Below, piece by piece: positions 13,726-21,290 of a stretch of 22,913 nucleotides of DNA (positions are counted from its first letter, which is position 1; every line of letters begins with the position of its first letter). A program made the translations under genes and the position numbers. The stretch lies in assembly GCA_934358495.1 (NCBI GenBank), contig CAKRKO010000040.1, positions 1 to 22,913 on the forward strand. Reading direction: 5' to 3'. The notes beneath the pieces were generated by a model. It did not search any database. It was not told where the DNA came from and saw nothing but the letters and a program-made list of their open reading frames with translations. Origin of the DNA: an uncultured Eubacterium sp. (GTDB taxonomy: Bacteria > Bacillota > Clostridia > Lachnospirales > Lachnospiraceae).

Positions 13726-14778
13726 TTATGCCTCCGGTTTGATAAGGATTTTAAGCTGGGATGCGCGGTCTTTTCGTCCAAGTCCCCGCTCCTGACAATC
13801 ATCCAGTGAAACAATGTCAGTTACCATGCCCGGGAAAGAGATTTTTCCGGCAGCAAGCATCTGCAGATACATTTCAACTTCTTCCTGCAGGTATACAAAA
13901 GAGGACTGAAAGTCAATCTCAAAAATCTGTGCGGTTCCGAGGGTGAAATTGATCGGCTGCTGAACCGTACCGATCAGCATAACCTGTCCGCCCGGTTTTA
14001 CAGCTTTTAACGCACAGGTTTCCACGGAGGCCGGATGACCGGAGCACTCGTATACAATGTCAGCGCCTACATCGGAACCGAGAATTTCGCAGATGGAAGC
14101 AGCGATATCAGGTTCGGTAGCGGAGTTCAGGAAATAGTCTGCGCCGTAAGCCAGGGCAGCTTCCTTTTTGCTGTCTGTTACATCCAATGCAATGATCTTG
14201 TTGGCGCCGCCGGCTTTCAAAAACTGGACAGCGGACAGACCAACCGGTCCCATGCCGGATACAACAACGGAGTCACCGATCTTAAAACGGGACATGCGGA
14301 TGCCGTGCAGAGCTACGCAGATCACGTCGAAAAGTACCGCATCTTCCATTTTTACATTGTCCGGAACCGGAATGATCATGGTGTGAGCCACATCTTGGAT
14401 CAGCAGATATTCGGCATAACCGCCGTCCGGCATTCCGATGCCTGCGGTACGTGGAAAACCATGGATGCAGATGTTTGTTTTTCCCTCTTTGCATGGGGAG
14501 CAGTTTTCTTTGCAGTGAGCAGGTGGTCCGCATAAGACACGCTGGCCTACCTGAAAACCGGTGACACCCTCACCGAGTTCTACGATGGTTCCGGAGTTTT
14601 CATGTCCAAGGATTTTTGGCAGTGGTGTCGGTGTCTGACCGAGTTTGTAAAATTCGATATCAGTACCGCAGATGCCGACGTAGTCAATTTTTACAAGCAT
14701 CTGGCCAGGACCCGGTTTCGGAACCGGACGGTCTTCGATACGAATATCTTCTTTCCCGTACAATACAGCTGTTTTCAT
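13726..14778 (-). CDS. Zinc-dependent alcohol/polyol dehydrogenase
   Basis: This is a 350-residue medium-chain dehydrogenase of the sorbitol/butanediol/threonine dehydrogenase type. GICGTD gives catalytic C37 and GHE gives H59/E60. The structural-zinc lobe has Cys 89, 93, 96 and 104. SGMGPVG (174-180) is the NAD(P)-binding loop. Where relatives have Glu in an EPL-type motif as zinc ligand, this protein reads LFDVICVALHG, so D151 takes that place. The substrate is unknown. It is first in a two-gene operon with the hydrolase, behind a promoter at 14871-14899, with an AAAGGAG-type SD before ATG 14778. Confidence 0.9.
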   Translation of the reverse strand: MKTAVLYGKEDIRIEDRPVPKPGPGQMLVKIDYVGICGTDIEFYKLGQTPTPLPKILGHENSGTIVELGEGVTGFQVGQRVLCGPPAHCKENCSPCKEGKTNICIHGFPRTAGIGMPDGGYAEYLLIQDVAHTMIIPVPDNVKMEDAVLFDVICVALHGIRMSRFKIGDSVVVSGMGPVGLSAVQFLKAGGANKIIALDVTDSKKEAALAYGADYFLNSATEPDIAASICEILGSDVGADIVYECSGHPASVETCALKAVKPGGQVMLIGTVQQPINFTLGTAQIFEIDFQSSFVYLQEEVEMYLQMLAAGKISFPGMVTDIVSLDDCQERGLGRKDRASQLKILIKPEA

Positions 14779-14870
14779 AATAAAAATTCTCCTTTGAAAT
14801 ACACAGTACCCTTGAAATTACAGAAAAATACATGGAAAAATTGCAAGAATACATTATTTTTATATGTTCT

Positions 14871-14899
14871 ATGATATATGGAATATTGCTCATTTTCAA
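14871..14899 (-). promoter_or_regulatory. Promoter of the dehydrogenase-hydrolase operon
   Basis: On the minus strand, TTGAAA (14894-14899), a 17-nt spacer and TATCAT (14871-14876) form a plausible promoter. The leader would be about 85 nt. Confidence 0.5.
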
Positions 14900-14910
14900 G
14901 AGACAAATAA

Positions 14911-14953
14911 GTTCGCTTTGCGAACGATACTTCTTGAATGATAATTCAAGAAG
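14911..14953. repeat. Two adjacent perfect hairpins
   Basis: GTTCGC-TTT-GCGAAC (14911-14925) is followed by CTTCTTGAAT-GATA-ATTCAAGAAG (14930-14953). The second has the same 10-bp stem as the hairpin at 10178-10200, with a different loop. There is no T run, so a terminator is unlikely. Confidence 0.7.
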
Positions 14954-14972
14954 GGGACGGTTACTAATTACA

Positions 14973-14984
14973 TTACATATGTAA
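14973..14984. promoter_or_regulatory. Palindrome upstream of the 15058 promoter
   Basis: TTACATATGTAA is a perfect 12-bp palindrome ending 6 bp before the -35 box. The position suits an activator or repressor site. Confidence 0.35.
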
Positions 14985-14990
14985 GAAAAA

Positions 14991-15019
14991 TTGACGAACC
15001 ACGGCAGGTATGCTATACT
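14991..15019 (+). promoter_or_regulatory. Promoter of the small membrane protein gene
   Basis: TTGACG (14991-14996), a 17-nt spacer and TATACT (15014-15019) form the promoter. The -10 is preceded by TGC, giving an extended -10 as well. This rules out the in-frame ATG at 15010 as a start. Confidence 0.8.
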
Positions 15020-15057
15020 TTTTTGGAAAAGAAAGCAAAAAGGAGCTTATCAGAATT

Positions 15058-15312
15058 ATGAGTCAGGCAAAAGTTGATCGATATAAAGAAGAGAAGAAAA
15101 ACAGAAAGCAGACGATGAAAAAAGAGAAAAGAAACCGTGTGCTGGCAAGAACCGTTGGTGTAGTCATTGCAGCAGCAATTGTGTGCTGGATCGGATTTTC
15201 CGGTTATTCCTATTATCAGGAGAAGAAACCGACCACGAAGACAGAAATCAGCATGACAGCATTGAATGATTATCTGGGCACTCTGTCAGATACCGACAGT
15301 TCCGCAGAATAG
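15058..15312 (+). CDS. Small single-pass membrane protein, unknown function
   Basis: The protein has 84 residues. A very basic N-terminus (about residues 1-31, Lys/Arg-rich) precedes one hydrophobic segment (about residues 33-53, VVIAAAIVCWIGFSGYSYY). A short polar C-terminal tail follows. The charge pattern predicts the N-terminus inside the cell. An AAGGAG lies 12 nt before ATG 15058, a slightly long spacing. A strong promoter (14991-15019) and terminator (15372-15415) make it a monocistronic unit. I recognise no family. Confidence 0.75.
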   Translation: MSQAKVDRYKEEKKNRKQTMKKEKRNRVLARTVGVVIAAAIVCWIGFSGYSYYQEKKPTTKTEISMTALNDYLGTLSDTDSSAE

Positions 15313-15371
15313 AATGTCTGAAGCGGCCGCTGATTTAAAACGGATGAAAAAACAATAGAACGAAACTGGAA

Positions 15372-15415
15372 AGAAAGGCTCATTACATAAAAGATGTGAT
15401 CAGTCTTTCTTTTTT
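15372..15415 (+). terminator. Intrinsic terminator after the small membrane protein
   Basis: A 17-nt arm (15372-15388) pairs with 15394-15410 with a few wobbles or mismatches around an AAAAG loop. A run of Ts follows (15408-15415). Confidence 0.8.
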
Positions 15416-15556
15416 ATAAAGAAGTATAATGAGGACTGTTTTTGCCAGAGGAAAGCAGCAGACGATGCAGGAACAGTCTGAGGATGAAGAAAATAGCAAA
15501 GAATAGGGGAAATATAAGACTATGGGGAAAGTTACAGTTGTTGGGAGTGAAATAAG

Positions 15557-16276
15557 ATGATAAGGATTGCGATTTGTGATGATTCCAGTCAGATGATCGA
15601 GACGTTAAAGCAGCAGGTTCTGGCGTTTATGGAGCAGGAGAAGGAACCTGTCAGCCTTCAGACTTATGAAAAAAGCGAGTTGCTGAAATTTGATCTGCAG
15701 GAAGGGATGCAGTTTGACCTGATCCTGTCAGACATTGAGATGCCGGGAGTAGACGGTATGGAGCTTGCCGGGATCATTCGGACATATCTGCCGGAAGTGG
15801 TGCTGATCTTTGTGACATCTCACATGAAATATGCGGTGGATGCGTATGAATACGGTGTGTTCCGTTATATTCCGAAAAATATGCTGGAGGAACGGCTGCG
15901 GCAGGCACTTAAGGATGCGTTGCAGATGATTCATATGCAGACAGAGTCCTGCTATCGGATCACACAGGGAAGCCACATGGAAAAAGTGTCGTACCGGCGG
16001 ATCCTTTATATTCAGAAAGATGGAAAAAACAGTGTGTTTACGCTGAAACAGGGAGAAGTGATCCGGGAGCGGAAGAGTCTGAACCAGGTGTATCAGGAAC
16101 TGGATCCGGAGGAATTTGTGTTTGTGGATCGCGGATGCATTGTAAATCTGCTTCATATTTCGCTGATCCGTGGAGATGAGGTGGAGCTGGATAACGGAGA
16201 AAAGCTTCCGGTCAGCCGCGGACGGCTGAATGAGACGAAAGTCGCGTTACAGACATTGTGGAGCAGGAATATATGA
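15557..16276 (+). CDS. LytTR-family response regulator (AgrA-like)
   Basis: The receiver domain (residues 1-120) has acidic-pocket residues D8/D9 in ICDDSS, phosphoacceptor D59 in LILSDIEMPG, T87/S88 in FVTSHMKYAV and K107 in YIPKNM. The C-terminal LytTR DNA-binding domain (about residues 138-236) includes ILYIQKDGKNS, the RKSLNQVYQEL segment and the FVFVDRGCIVN core. LytTR regulators bind pairs of direct repeats about two helical turns apart. The gene overlaps the kinase start by 4 nt (ATGA). A GGGAG SD precedes ATG 15557. Its likely target is the lipoprotein-ABC operon, which has suitable repeats at 18331-18363. Confidence 0.93.
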   Translation: MIRIAICDDSSQMIETLKQQVLAFMEQEKEPVSLQTYEKSELLKFDLQEGMQFDLILSDIEMPGVDGMELAGIIRTYLPEVVLIFVTSHMKYAVDAYEYGVFRYIPKNMLEERLRQALKDALQMIHMQTESCYRITQGSHMEKVSYRRILYIQKDGKNSVFTLKQGEVIRERKSLNQVYQELDPEEFVFVDRGCIVNLLHISLIRGDEVELDNGEKLPVSRGRLNETKVALQTLWSRNI

Positions 16277-17580
16277 GTGCGGTAATTTATCTGATACAGA
16301 TACTGGCGGACAGTTCGGAATATGTGTTGCATTTTGATCTGATCTGCAGGCTGTATCGACAGAAAAAGAAAAAACAGGTGATCGTGGCGGCGATTTTATG
16401 TGCCTGCATGGGGACACTGATCTGCCGTGTAAATTTTTTTGGTGTGCCTGCGCTGTTGATAAAATGCATGGTCGTGTGCATTGGAGGCTGGTATCTGGTG
16501 AGGGAGGAATCCTTTGGAATTCTTTCTGTGACAGTGTTTGCCAGTGTGATAAAAAGAAGCTGGAAACTGTTTGTGATGGCAGTTTTATTTCAGGAGCGGT
16601 TTCTGGGAATGCGCGCAGATGCAGTTCTTGACACCGAAGGACGGATACAGATAGGTTTTATACTGGGAACCTGGGCAGTAGAAATGGTTGCGCTGGTGCT
16701 GTGCCGTCGGATGGTGGTTCGGATGAATCTGGTAAAAAATAAAATGCTGAAAGTATTTTTCGTGGCTGTGGCAGGAATCGTCTGCTATGAACAGGTGCTG
16801 GATATCGTATGGAACTGGGAGCTGAAGGCTGGTCTGAAATGGAGCCTGATCCTGCTGGCGGGGCTGGTGATCGCCTTTTTCGTGCTGTTGCTGGATCTTG
16901 ATCTGAGTGGAAAGAAGCAGCGGATCGAAACGGAGACGATGAAACGGGAGCTTCTGGAGGAAAAATACCAGAGTCTGAATGAAATGTACAATCGGAATGC
17001 CAAACTGTATCATGATCTGAACAACCATCTGAATACGTTGTATCAGCTGCTGGAAGAAAACCGCGTGCAGGAAGCCAAAGGATATATTACGGATATTAGT
17101 GAACCGATTCAGTCCATGCGAAAAATTACATGGACAGGGGTGGAGCTGATCGACGTGGTGCTGAACAGCAAAGCCCAGATGATGCGGGACAGACATCTGA
17201 CGTATCAGATCAATGCGGAATTCTGGAAAGACGCGGGAATACAGGAGACGGATGTGTGTACGGTGCTTTCCAATCTGGTGGACAATGCCATGGAAGCGGT
17301 GCAAAAGCTGCCCCGGCAGGAGTCTGATATAAAAATCACCATGCGGAGAATTCAAAAATTTCTGCTTATACAGGTAGAAAATCCATGTATACAGACGGAG
17401 CTGCCGAAAGAGGGACTTCCGGAGACATCCAAAAAAGAAAAAGGCCTGCATGGATGGGGCCTGCAGAATGTAGCGGATGTGGCAGAAAAATATCAGGGAA
17501 CGTTTCAGTGTACCTGTGAAAAAGGAATATTTTGTGCTTCGGTGATGCTGTTTTTTAATCCGATTAAGGAAGAAGCCTGA
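16273..17580 (+). CDS. GHKL sensor histidine kinase (AgrC-like)
   Basis: The N-terminal half (about residues 1-210) has around six hydrophobic segments, as in AgrC/ComD-type peptide-sensing kinases. A coiled-coil-like segment (KQRIETETMKRELLEEK) leads to phosphoacceptor H247 in LYHDLNNHLNTL. The GHKL ATPase has N338 in LSNLVDNAMEAV and a G-box HGWGLQNV (394-401). I choose ATG 16273, giving 435 residues, because it forms an ATGA overlap with the response regulator stop; GTG 16258 is an alternative. No agrB or agrD peptide genes lie nearby, so the signal is unknown. It is probably cotranscribed and translationally coupled with the regulator. Confidence 0.92.
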   Translation: MSAVIYLIQILADSSEYVLHFDLICRLYRQKKKKQVIVAAILCACMGTLICRVNFFGVPALLIKCMVVCIGGWYLVREESFGILSVTVFASVIKRSWKLFVMAVLFQERFLGMRADAVLDTEGRIQIGFILGTWAVEMVALVLCRRMVVRMNLVKNKMLKVFFVAVAGIVCYEQVLDIVWNWELKAGLKWSLILLAGLVIAFFVLLLDLDLSGKKQRIETETMKRELLEEKYQSLNEMYNRNAKLYHDLNNHLNTLYQLLEENRVQEAKGYITDISEPIQSMRKITWTGVELIDVVLNSKAQMMRDRHLTYQINAEFWKDAGIQETDVCTVLSNLVDNAMEAVQKLPRQESDIKITMRRIQKFLLIQVENPCIQTELPKEGLPETSKKEKGLHGWGLQNVADVAEKYQGTFQCTCEKGIFCASVMLFFNPIKEEA

Positions 17581-17625
17581 TTCAATTAGATGAAGAGGTA
17601 AGGAAGGGAATTTGATATTACTCAC

Positions 17626-17644
17626 CTCTTACAGAAGTGGGAGT
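17626..17644 (+). repeat. 19-bp direct repeat, copy 1
   Basis: CTCTTACAGAAGTGGGAGT lies 45 nt after the kinase stop. A 17/19 match recurs at 21199-21217. The copy overlaps a 7-bp hairpin arm (AAGAGGT 17593-17599 with ACCTCTT 17624-17630). Confidence 0.6.
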
Positions 17645-17669
17645 TTCAACTCAGACCGAGATGAAAGTA

Positions 17670-17715
17670 AGCCATGGAGAGATTAGCGAAAATCATAATC
17701 TGTCCATGGCTTTTT
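17670..17715 (+). terminator. Terminator between kinase and FMN-bind-like gene
   Basis: AGCCATGGA (17670-17678) pairs with TCCATGGCT (17703-17711), continued by AGATTA/TAATCT, and is followed by a T run. It ends the plus-strand two-component operon. On the minus strand it could also serve the convergent 17750 gene, though with a poorer T tract. Confidence 0.85.
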
Positions 17716-17749
17716 GTCTGTATATCGTTGGTTTTGTGATATCTGTAAT

Positions 17750-18202
17750 TCATTCCGAGGTATCCGCATCCGAAACGACAGCTTTGTTTAATGCGGATTC
17801 GACGGCGTTTAGCAGCATGGAAGCGGTATACTGATTTTCTTCCGAATAAGAAATATTGTCGACGGACTGTGTCTGGCAGACCTGCTCACTGATACTGTCC
17901 ATGGAGGACTGCATAAGCGGATACATGGTCGCTACGGTGTCATTCAGATTGACAAAGGACACAGAATTGATGTGATTTTCATCCACGACGACCTGCACAT
18001 CCAGTGTCTGGCCTTCAAACTGAATGGAAGATGTGTATACACCGGCTTTGTATTTGGGCTGATCTGTGTCTGCTTTCTGATGCCGGCCGGGACCAAACAT
18101 GTAGATCAGTAAAAAAATAAGTACAATGCCAAGAATAATAAAAATAGTTGTATAAATGACTTCTTTCATGTGAAGTACTACAATTTTTGTCTTTGCGCGC
18201 AT
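17750..18202 (-). CDS. Membrane-anchored protein with degenerate FMN-bind-like domain
   Basis: The 150-residue protein has one N-terminal membrane segment (about residues 15-35) and an extracytoplasmic domain. YKAGVYTSSIQFEGQTLDVQVVVDENHINSV resembles the start of FMN_bind domains. The C-terminal YTASMLLNAVESALNKA resembles the segment that carries the SGAT flavinylation threonine. Here that position reads ISYSEENQYTASM, so the SGAT motif is not preserved. Covalent flavin attachment is therefore doubtful. The start at ATG 18202 has GAGGGGG 10 nt upstream. It is convergent with the two-component operon and divergent from the lipoprotein operon. The assignment is tentative. Confidence 0.65.
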   Translation of the reverse strand: MRAKTKIVVLHMKEVIYTTIFIILGIVLIFLLIYMFGPGRHQKADTDQPKYKAGVYTSSIQFEGQTLDVQVVVDENHINSVSFVNLNDTVATMYPLMQSSMDSISEQVCQTQSVDNISYSEENQYTASMLLNAVESALNKAVVSDADTSE

Positions 18203-18330
18203 TCAGCAGTTTCCCCCTCATACCATACTTTGTACATCATATGCAGCTTCGGGGAGATTATGCGTCAATTCGAAAAAATAAAGGAAGCATTTTGAGCCAA
18301 TTTCAAATATCTGTTTGATTTTCGGAACTA

Positions 18331-18395
18331 TTCGCGGACAAAAAAATACCGTTTGCAGACAAAGAAAACAGAACCGGGAAAAAGTATGCCATAAT
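18331..18395 (+). promoter_or_regulatory. Candidate LytTR operator and promoter of the lipoprotein-ABC operon
   Basis: TTCGCGGACAAA (18331-18342) and TTTGCAGACAAA (18352-18363) are direct repeats matching at 10/12 positions. They are offset by exactly 21 bp, two helical turns. A candidate -10 CATAAT (18390-18395) lies 17 nt after a poor -35 (18367-18372). The repeats end 3 bp before that -35. This is the expected layout for a LytTR-activated promoter, and the AgrA-like regulator is encoded 2 kb upstream. Confidence 0.5.
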
Positions 18396-18438
18396 AAATG
18401 CAACAGATCGGAGAACCGCAGAAAGGGGGAAAGGACAA

Positions 18439-19482
18439 ATGACCAATAAAAAAGGGAAGCGTAGAAAAGAAAATAGAAGAATGTGGAAATATCTGGGAAT
18501 TGCAGCAGTTTGTGCACTGAGTATGCTGGGCAGCGGGTGTGCGGATCCGGAGACAGAAGCAAACGCAGAGTCCGCGATGAGCAGCAGCGAACTATCGCAA
18601 AAAGCAATACAGGCGTTGAATAAAAGTCTGGAAAAGGAACAGGGACGGCAAATTGAAGAAACATTTGCGATTCCGGAGTCTGCTGTGGGGGAAGATATTC
18701 ATATTTCTGCAAGTGTGGAGATACCAACCACGGATATTGGAAAAGGAACTTTTACACAGACGCTGCCAACCATCGAGCAGGTGGAAACCTATCTGACAAA
18801 CGGGGAAAAGCTGGAGGAAATTTCAGCTCCATACGGAGATCAGGAGTGGTGGCTGCAAAAAGAAATCAATGGAGAGAAAAAATTGCAGATGGGCTATATG
18901 ATCAATATGGCGGATCAGGTGGCACAGTTTGATAATAAGGTAATACCGAATATGACGGAATGGCCCTATAAAAGAGGAAGCTGTCCAACGCAGGAACTGG
19001 AAGACCGGCTTGCGCAGATGACGCAGGAAACACAGGATATTTTTGGTAGTCTGGGAGTGGAAACTATGGTGCTTGATACTGAACTGGGAGAAAAAGAAGG
19101 GCACTATATGGTACATGTAACAATGACTTCCTGTAAAGGTGGTCTGCCGTTGGTAAACGAAGATGGCAGTTTTTTGTGGGAAACAGCTTTTTATACGGAT
19201 GAAGGAATGTCTAGTCTTCATACTAATGGGGCAATAGAGCTGCAGAAACAGAAAAAAGTATCCGTGATCTCTGTGGATGACTTCCTTGCGGTTGTGAAAG
19301 AAAATGCTGCAGAGGGGAAAATTAAAGGCTGGAATGATGTGGTGTATACAAAACTGACACTGGCGTATTGTGTGGACTCGATAAATCAGAAGTATTTTCC
19401 AGTGTGGCTGCTGTACCCGGAAGATTCGCCAATTACGTATATTTGTGTGAATGCGCAGACGGGAGAAGTGATTTCATCCTGA
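18439..19482 (+). CDS. Predicted lipoprotein of unknown function
   Basis: The 347-residue protein has a basic N-terminus, a hydrophobic signal segment (about residues 17-31) and a lipobox-like MLGSGC with C34 as the probable lipidation site. The mature part is acidic and extracytoplasmic. The C-terminal YFPVWLLYPEDSPITYICVNAQTGEVIS resembles the end of PepSY-like repeats, but I would not assign the domain firmly. The ATG 18439 start follows an AAGGGGG/AAAGG region. It is first in a run of five plus-strand genes ending in an ABC ATPase, so it may be an accessory or sensor lipoprotein for that transporter. Confidence 0.8.
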   Translation: MTNKKGKRRKENRRMWKYLGIAAVCALSMLGSGCADPETEANAESAMSSSELSQKAIQALNKSLEKEQGRQIEETFAIPESAVGEDIHISASVEIPTTDIGKGTFTQTLPTIEQVETYLTNGEKLEEISAPYGDQEWWLQKEINGEKKLQMGYMINMADQVAQFDNKVIPNMTEWPYKRGSCPTQELEDRLAQMTQETQDIFGSLGVETMVLDTELGEKEGHYMVHVTMTSCKGGLPLVNEDGSFLWETAFYTDEGMSSLHTNGAIELQKQKKVSVISVDDFLAVVKENAAEGKIKGWNDVVYTKLTLAYCVDSINQKYFPVWLLYPEDSPITYICVNAQTGEVISS

Positions 19483-19586
19483 GTAAGCAGCGAAAACAGC
19501 TTGTTTTATTAAATGAAATGTTTACTCAGAAAAAGTACTTAAAAATAAAAGGCATAAAGGTGCCGGACAGGAGGTGTGAGAACCGG

Positions 19587-20360
19587 ATGCTGAGAGAAAT
19601 GATAAAGCGGTCGGTTTTTAACTGGAAAATGGTGGTGGCCTGTGGACTTGGAATTGCGCTGTTGTATCATGAAATGATATTTGGCTGGGTCAATTTACGG
19701 GGAATTATTTTTGAATCGGATTACTATAGTGGACTGGAAGATTTTTTTCTGCTGTTTGCGTGGTCTTCCTATATCATCTATGCCGGGATATTTCCGGGGC
19801 TTTCCTATGGCTTTTCTTTTCTGGAAGAGCGGAAAAGTGGATATCTGCAGATGATCCGTCAGCGGATCTCTGTCACGAAATATGTGTGGTATAAAGTGAT
19901 CGCCGTTGGGATTTCCGGTGGTGTGTGTACCGGAATCACGTTTCTGGTGTCAGTGGGACCAATCCAGTTTTTTACAAGAAATTCTTCAAGGGTAGCTTTT
20001 CAAAATAATGACAAACAGGTAATCTGGCAGAGAATCATGGAGGCATATGGAAAAGACAGCGTATATCTGTGTCGTTTTATACTGATGATACTTTTTGGAG
20101 TCTTGTGGGCTGAGATTGCACTGCTGATCTCGCTGTTAGTGAAAAACAGATACATTGCATTTGCATTGTATTTTGTGGTATATGAACTGGAATTTCTGTT
20201 AATTCCGAATCCGGTGGAATCTGCGTGTATGCTTCGGTATGATGCGGATTATGGGGATAGTCTGCTGGTGCCGTATTTTTATTTTGTATGCGGTATTGTG
20301 GCGGTAGCGGTCGTGATATTGCTGATCGCAAAAAGGCAGGTGAAACATGAAGAATTTTAA
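19587..20360 (+). CDS. ABC-2-type membrane protein, probable permease 1
   Basis: The protein has 257 residues and about six hydrophobic segments. A cytoplasmic loop EERKSGYLQMIRQRISVTKYVWYK matches the usual ABC-2 permease pattern just after the second segment. I start at ATG 19587, 12 nt after GGAGG (19570-19574). Extending the frame upstream to 19368 would run deep into the lipoprotein gene and add a non-membrane segment, so I reject that. The end overlaps the next gene by 14 nt. By context it should export or remove a hydrophobic or peptide substrate with the ATPase at 22108. Confidence 0.78.
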   Translation: MLREMIKRSVFNWKMVVACGLGIALLYHEMIFGWVNLRGIIFESDYYSGLEDFFLLFAWSSYIIYAGIFPGLSYGFSFLEERKSGYLQMIRQRISVTKYVWYKVIAVGISGGVCTGITFLVSVGPIQFFTRNSSRVAFQNNDKQVIWQRIMEAYGKDSVYLCRFILMILFGVLWAEIALLISLLVKNRYIAFALYFVVYELEFLLIPNPVESACMLRYDADYGDSLLVPYFYFVCGIVAVAVVILLIAKRQVKHEEF

Positions 20361-21183
20361 GATTGTAGTTCATTTGTTAAAGGGACAGATAAAAACTTCT
20401 TTTCTGCGAAAACGAGTGCTGGCAGGCTATCTGATTGGAATGGTACTGTCTGCGGTGGGGGCGGAATATTATAACCGTTTTCTGGGAGAGCATTCAGCAA
20501 ACATGTGGGAAGCTTATGTGATGACGCCGAACTGGATCAGCACGATGGTGTTTTTCGGATTTCTGGTGGTGCTTTCCGATGCACCTTTTGTCCACACGGA
20601 TTCATTTCTGGTGCTTCATCGGGCAAAACGCAGAAACTGGTATCGTGCCATGTGGCTGTATGTGGTGGTGCAGAGTTTTCTGTATTATGCCGGAACGGTA
20701 CTGATCAGTACCGTTGTGGCGATAAAGAGGTCATACTGGCAGAATGTCTGGAGTCTGGCTTTGCAGAAGTATGCCGGAAAAGACAGTGTGGTGTCGCGGA
20801 TCATTGCACCGGATCCTGAGTTACTGGAGCGGTTTTCTCCGACAGAAGCCATGCTGCATACGTATCTGCTGTTTGTACTGATGAGTATTGTATTTGGAAG
20901 TATGCTGTTTACGTTGAATCTGTACACTTATCAGGCAATCGGGATTGTCATTGTGGGCGTGATTTATGCGGTGAGTGGTGTGTACTGTTCGGGTGAATTA
21001 TTAAACAAGCTGTATCCATGGTTTTTGGTAAGTAATCGCCTGCTTGAGAACCATGTGGGGGAACATGCGCTGACGATGCGGCATTCCTACCTGTTTTATC
21101 TGTCCAGCATACTGGTGATCTATTTGATCGGAACCAGAATTGTGAAGCGTGCAGATTTTCAATTGACAGAAAGCGAGGATTGA
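20347..21183 (+). CDS. Multi-pass membrane protein, probable permease 2
   Basis: The protein has 278 residues and about six hydrophobic segments. A basic loop FLVLHRAKRRNWYRAMWLYV sits where ABC-2 permeases contact their ATPase. ATG 20347 overlaps the previous gene by 14 nt, and an AGGTGA-like SD lies within that gene's end. The tight overlap implies cotranslation with permease 1, perhaps as a heteromeric membrane unit. It has no close sequence resemblance to permease 1 by eye. Confidence 0.75.
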   Translation: MKNFKIVVHLLKGQIKTSFLRKRVLAGYLIGMVLSAVGAEYYNRFLGEHSANMWEAYVMTPNWISTMVFFGFLVVLSDAPFVHTDSFLVLHRAKRRNWYRAMWLYVVVQSFLYYAGTVLISTVVAIKRSYWQNVWSLALQKYAGKDSVVSRIIAPDPELLERFSPTEAMLHTYLLFVLMSIVFGSMLFTLNLYTYQAIGIVIVGVIYAVSGVYCSGELLNKLYPWFLVSNRLLENHVGEHALTMRHSYLFYLSSILVIYLIGTRIVKRADFQLTESED

Positions 21184-21198
21184 TGTGTTACTGTTTAT

Positions 21199-21217
21199 CT
21201 CTTATAGAAGTGGAAGT
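21199..21217 (+). repeat. 19-bp direct repeat, copy 2
   Basis: CTCTTATAGAAGTGGAAGT matches 17626-17644 at 17 of 19 positions. It lies 15 nt after the permease 2 stop, in a 107-nt gap that splits the otherwise overlapping operon. TTACT precedes both copies. Confidence 0.6.
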
Positions 21218-21290
21218 AACGCAGCAGTAATTCCGACAGTGAGAACATGTGGGAGAGAACAGTTGAAAGAAGAGCAGGGGGAAGGACAGC

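Noticed and set aside
14911..14953. Rho-independent terminator
   Set aside because: The two hairpins are not followed by a T run on either strand, and no gene ends there.
15429..15506. 25-codon frame (MRTVFARGKQQTMQEQ...) upstream of the response regulator, as a possible signal peptide precursor
   Set aside because: There is no ribosome binding site, the start overlaps a TATAAT string, and there is no leader or hydrophobic pattern. No AgrB- or protease-type processing gene lies nearby.
17593..17644. CRISPR-like repeats based on the recurring 19-mer
   Set aside because: There are only two copies 3.6 kb apart, no regular spacers and no cas genes.
19368..19586. Upstream extension of permease 1 to a start at 19368
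   Set aside because: It would overlap the lipoprotein gene by 115 nt and add a non-hydrophobic Cys-rich segment. GGAGG before ATG 19587 gives a better start.
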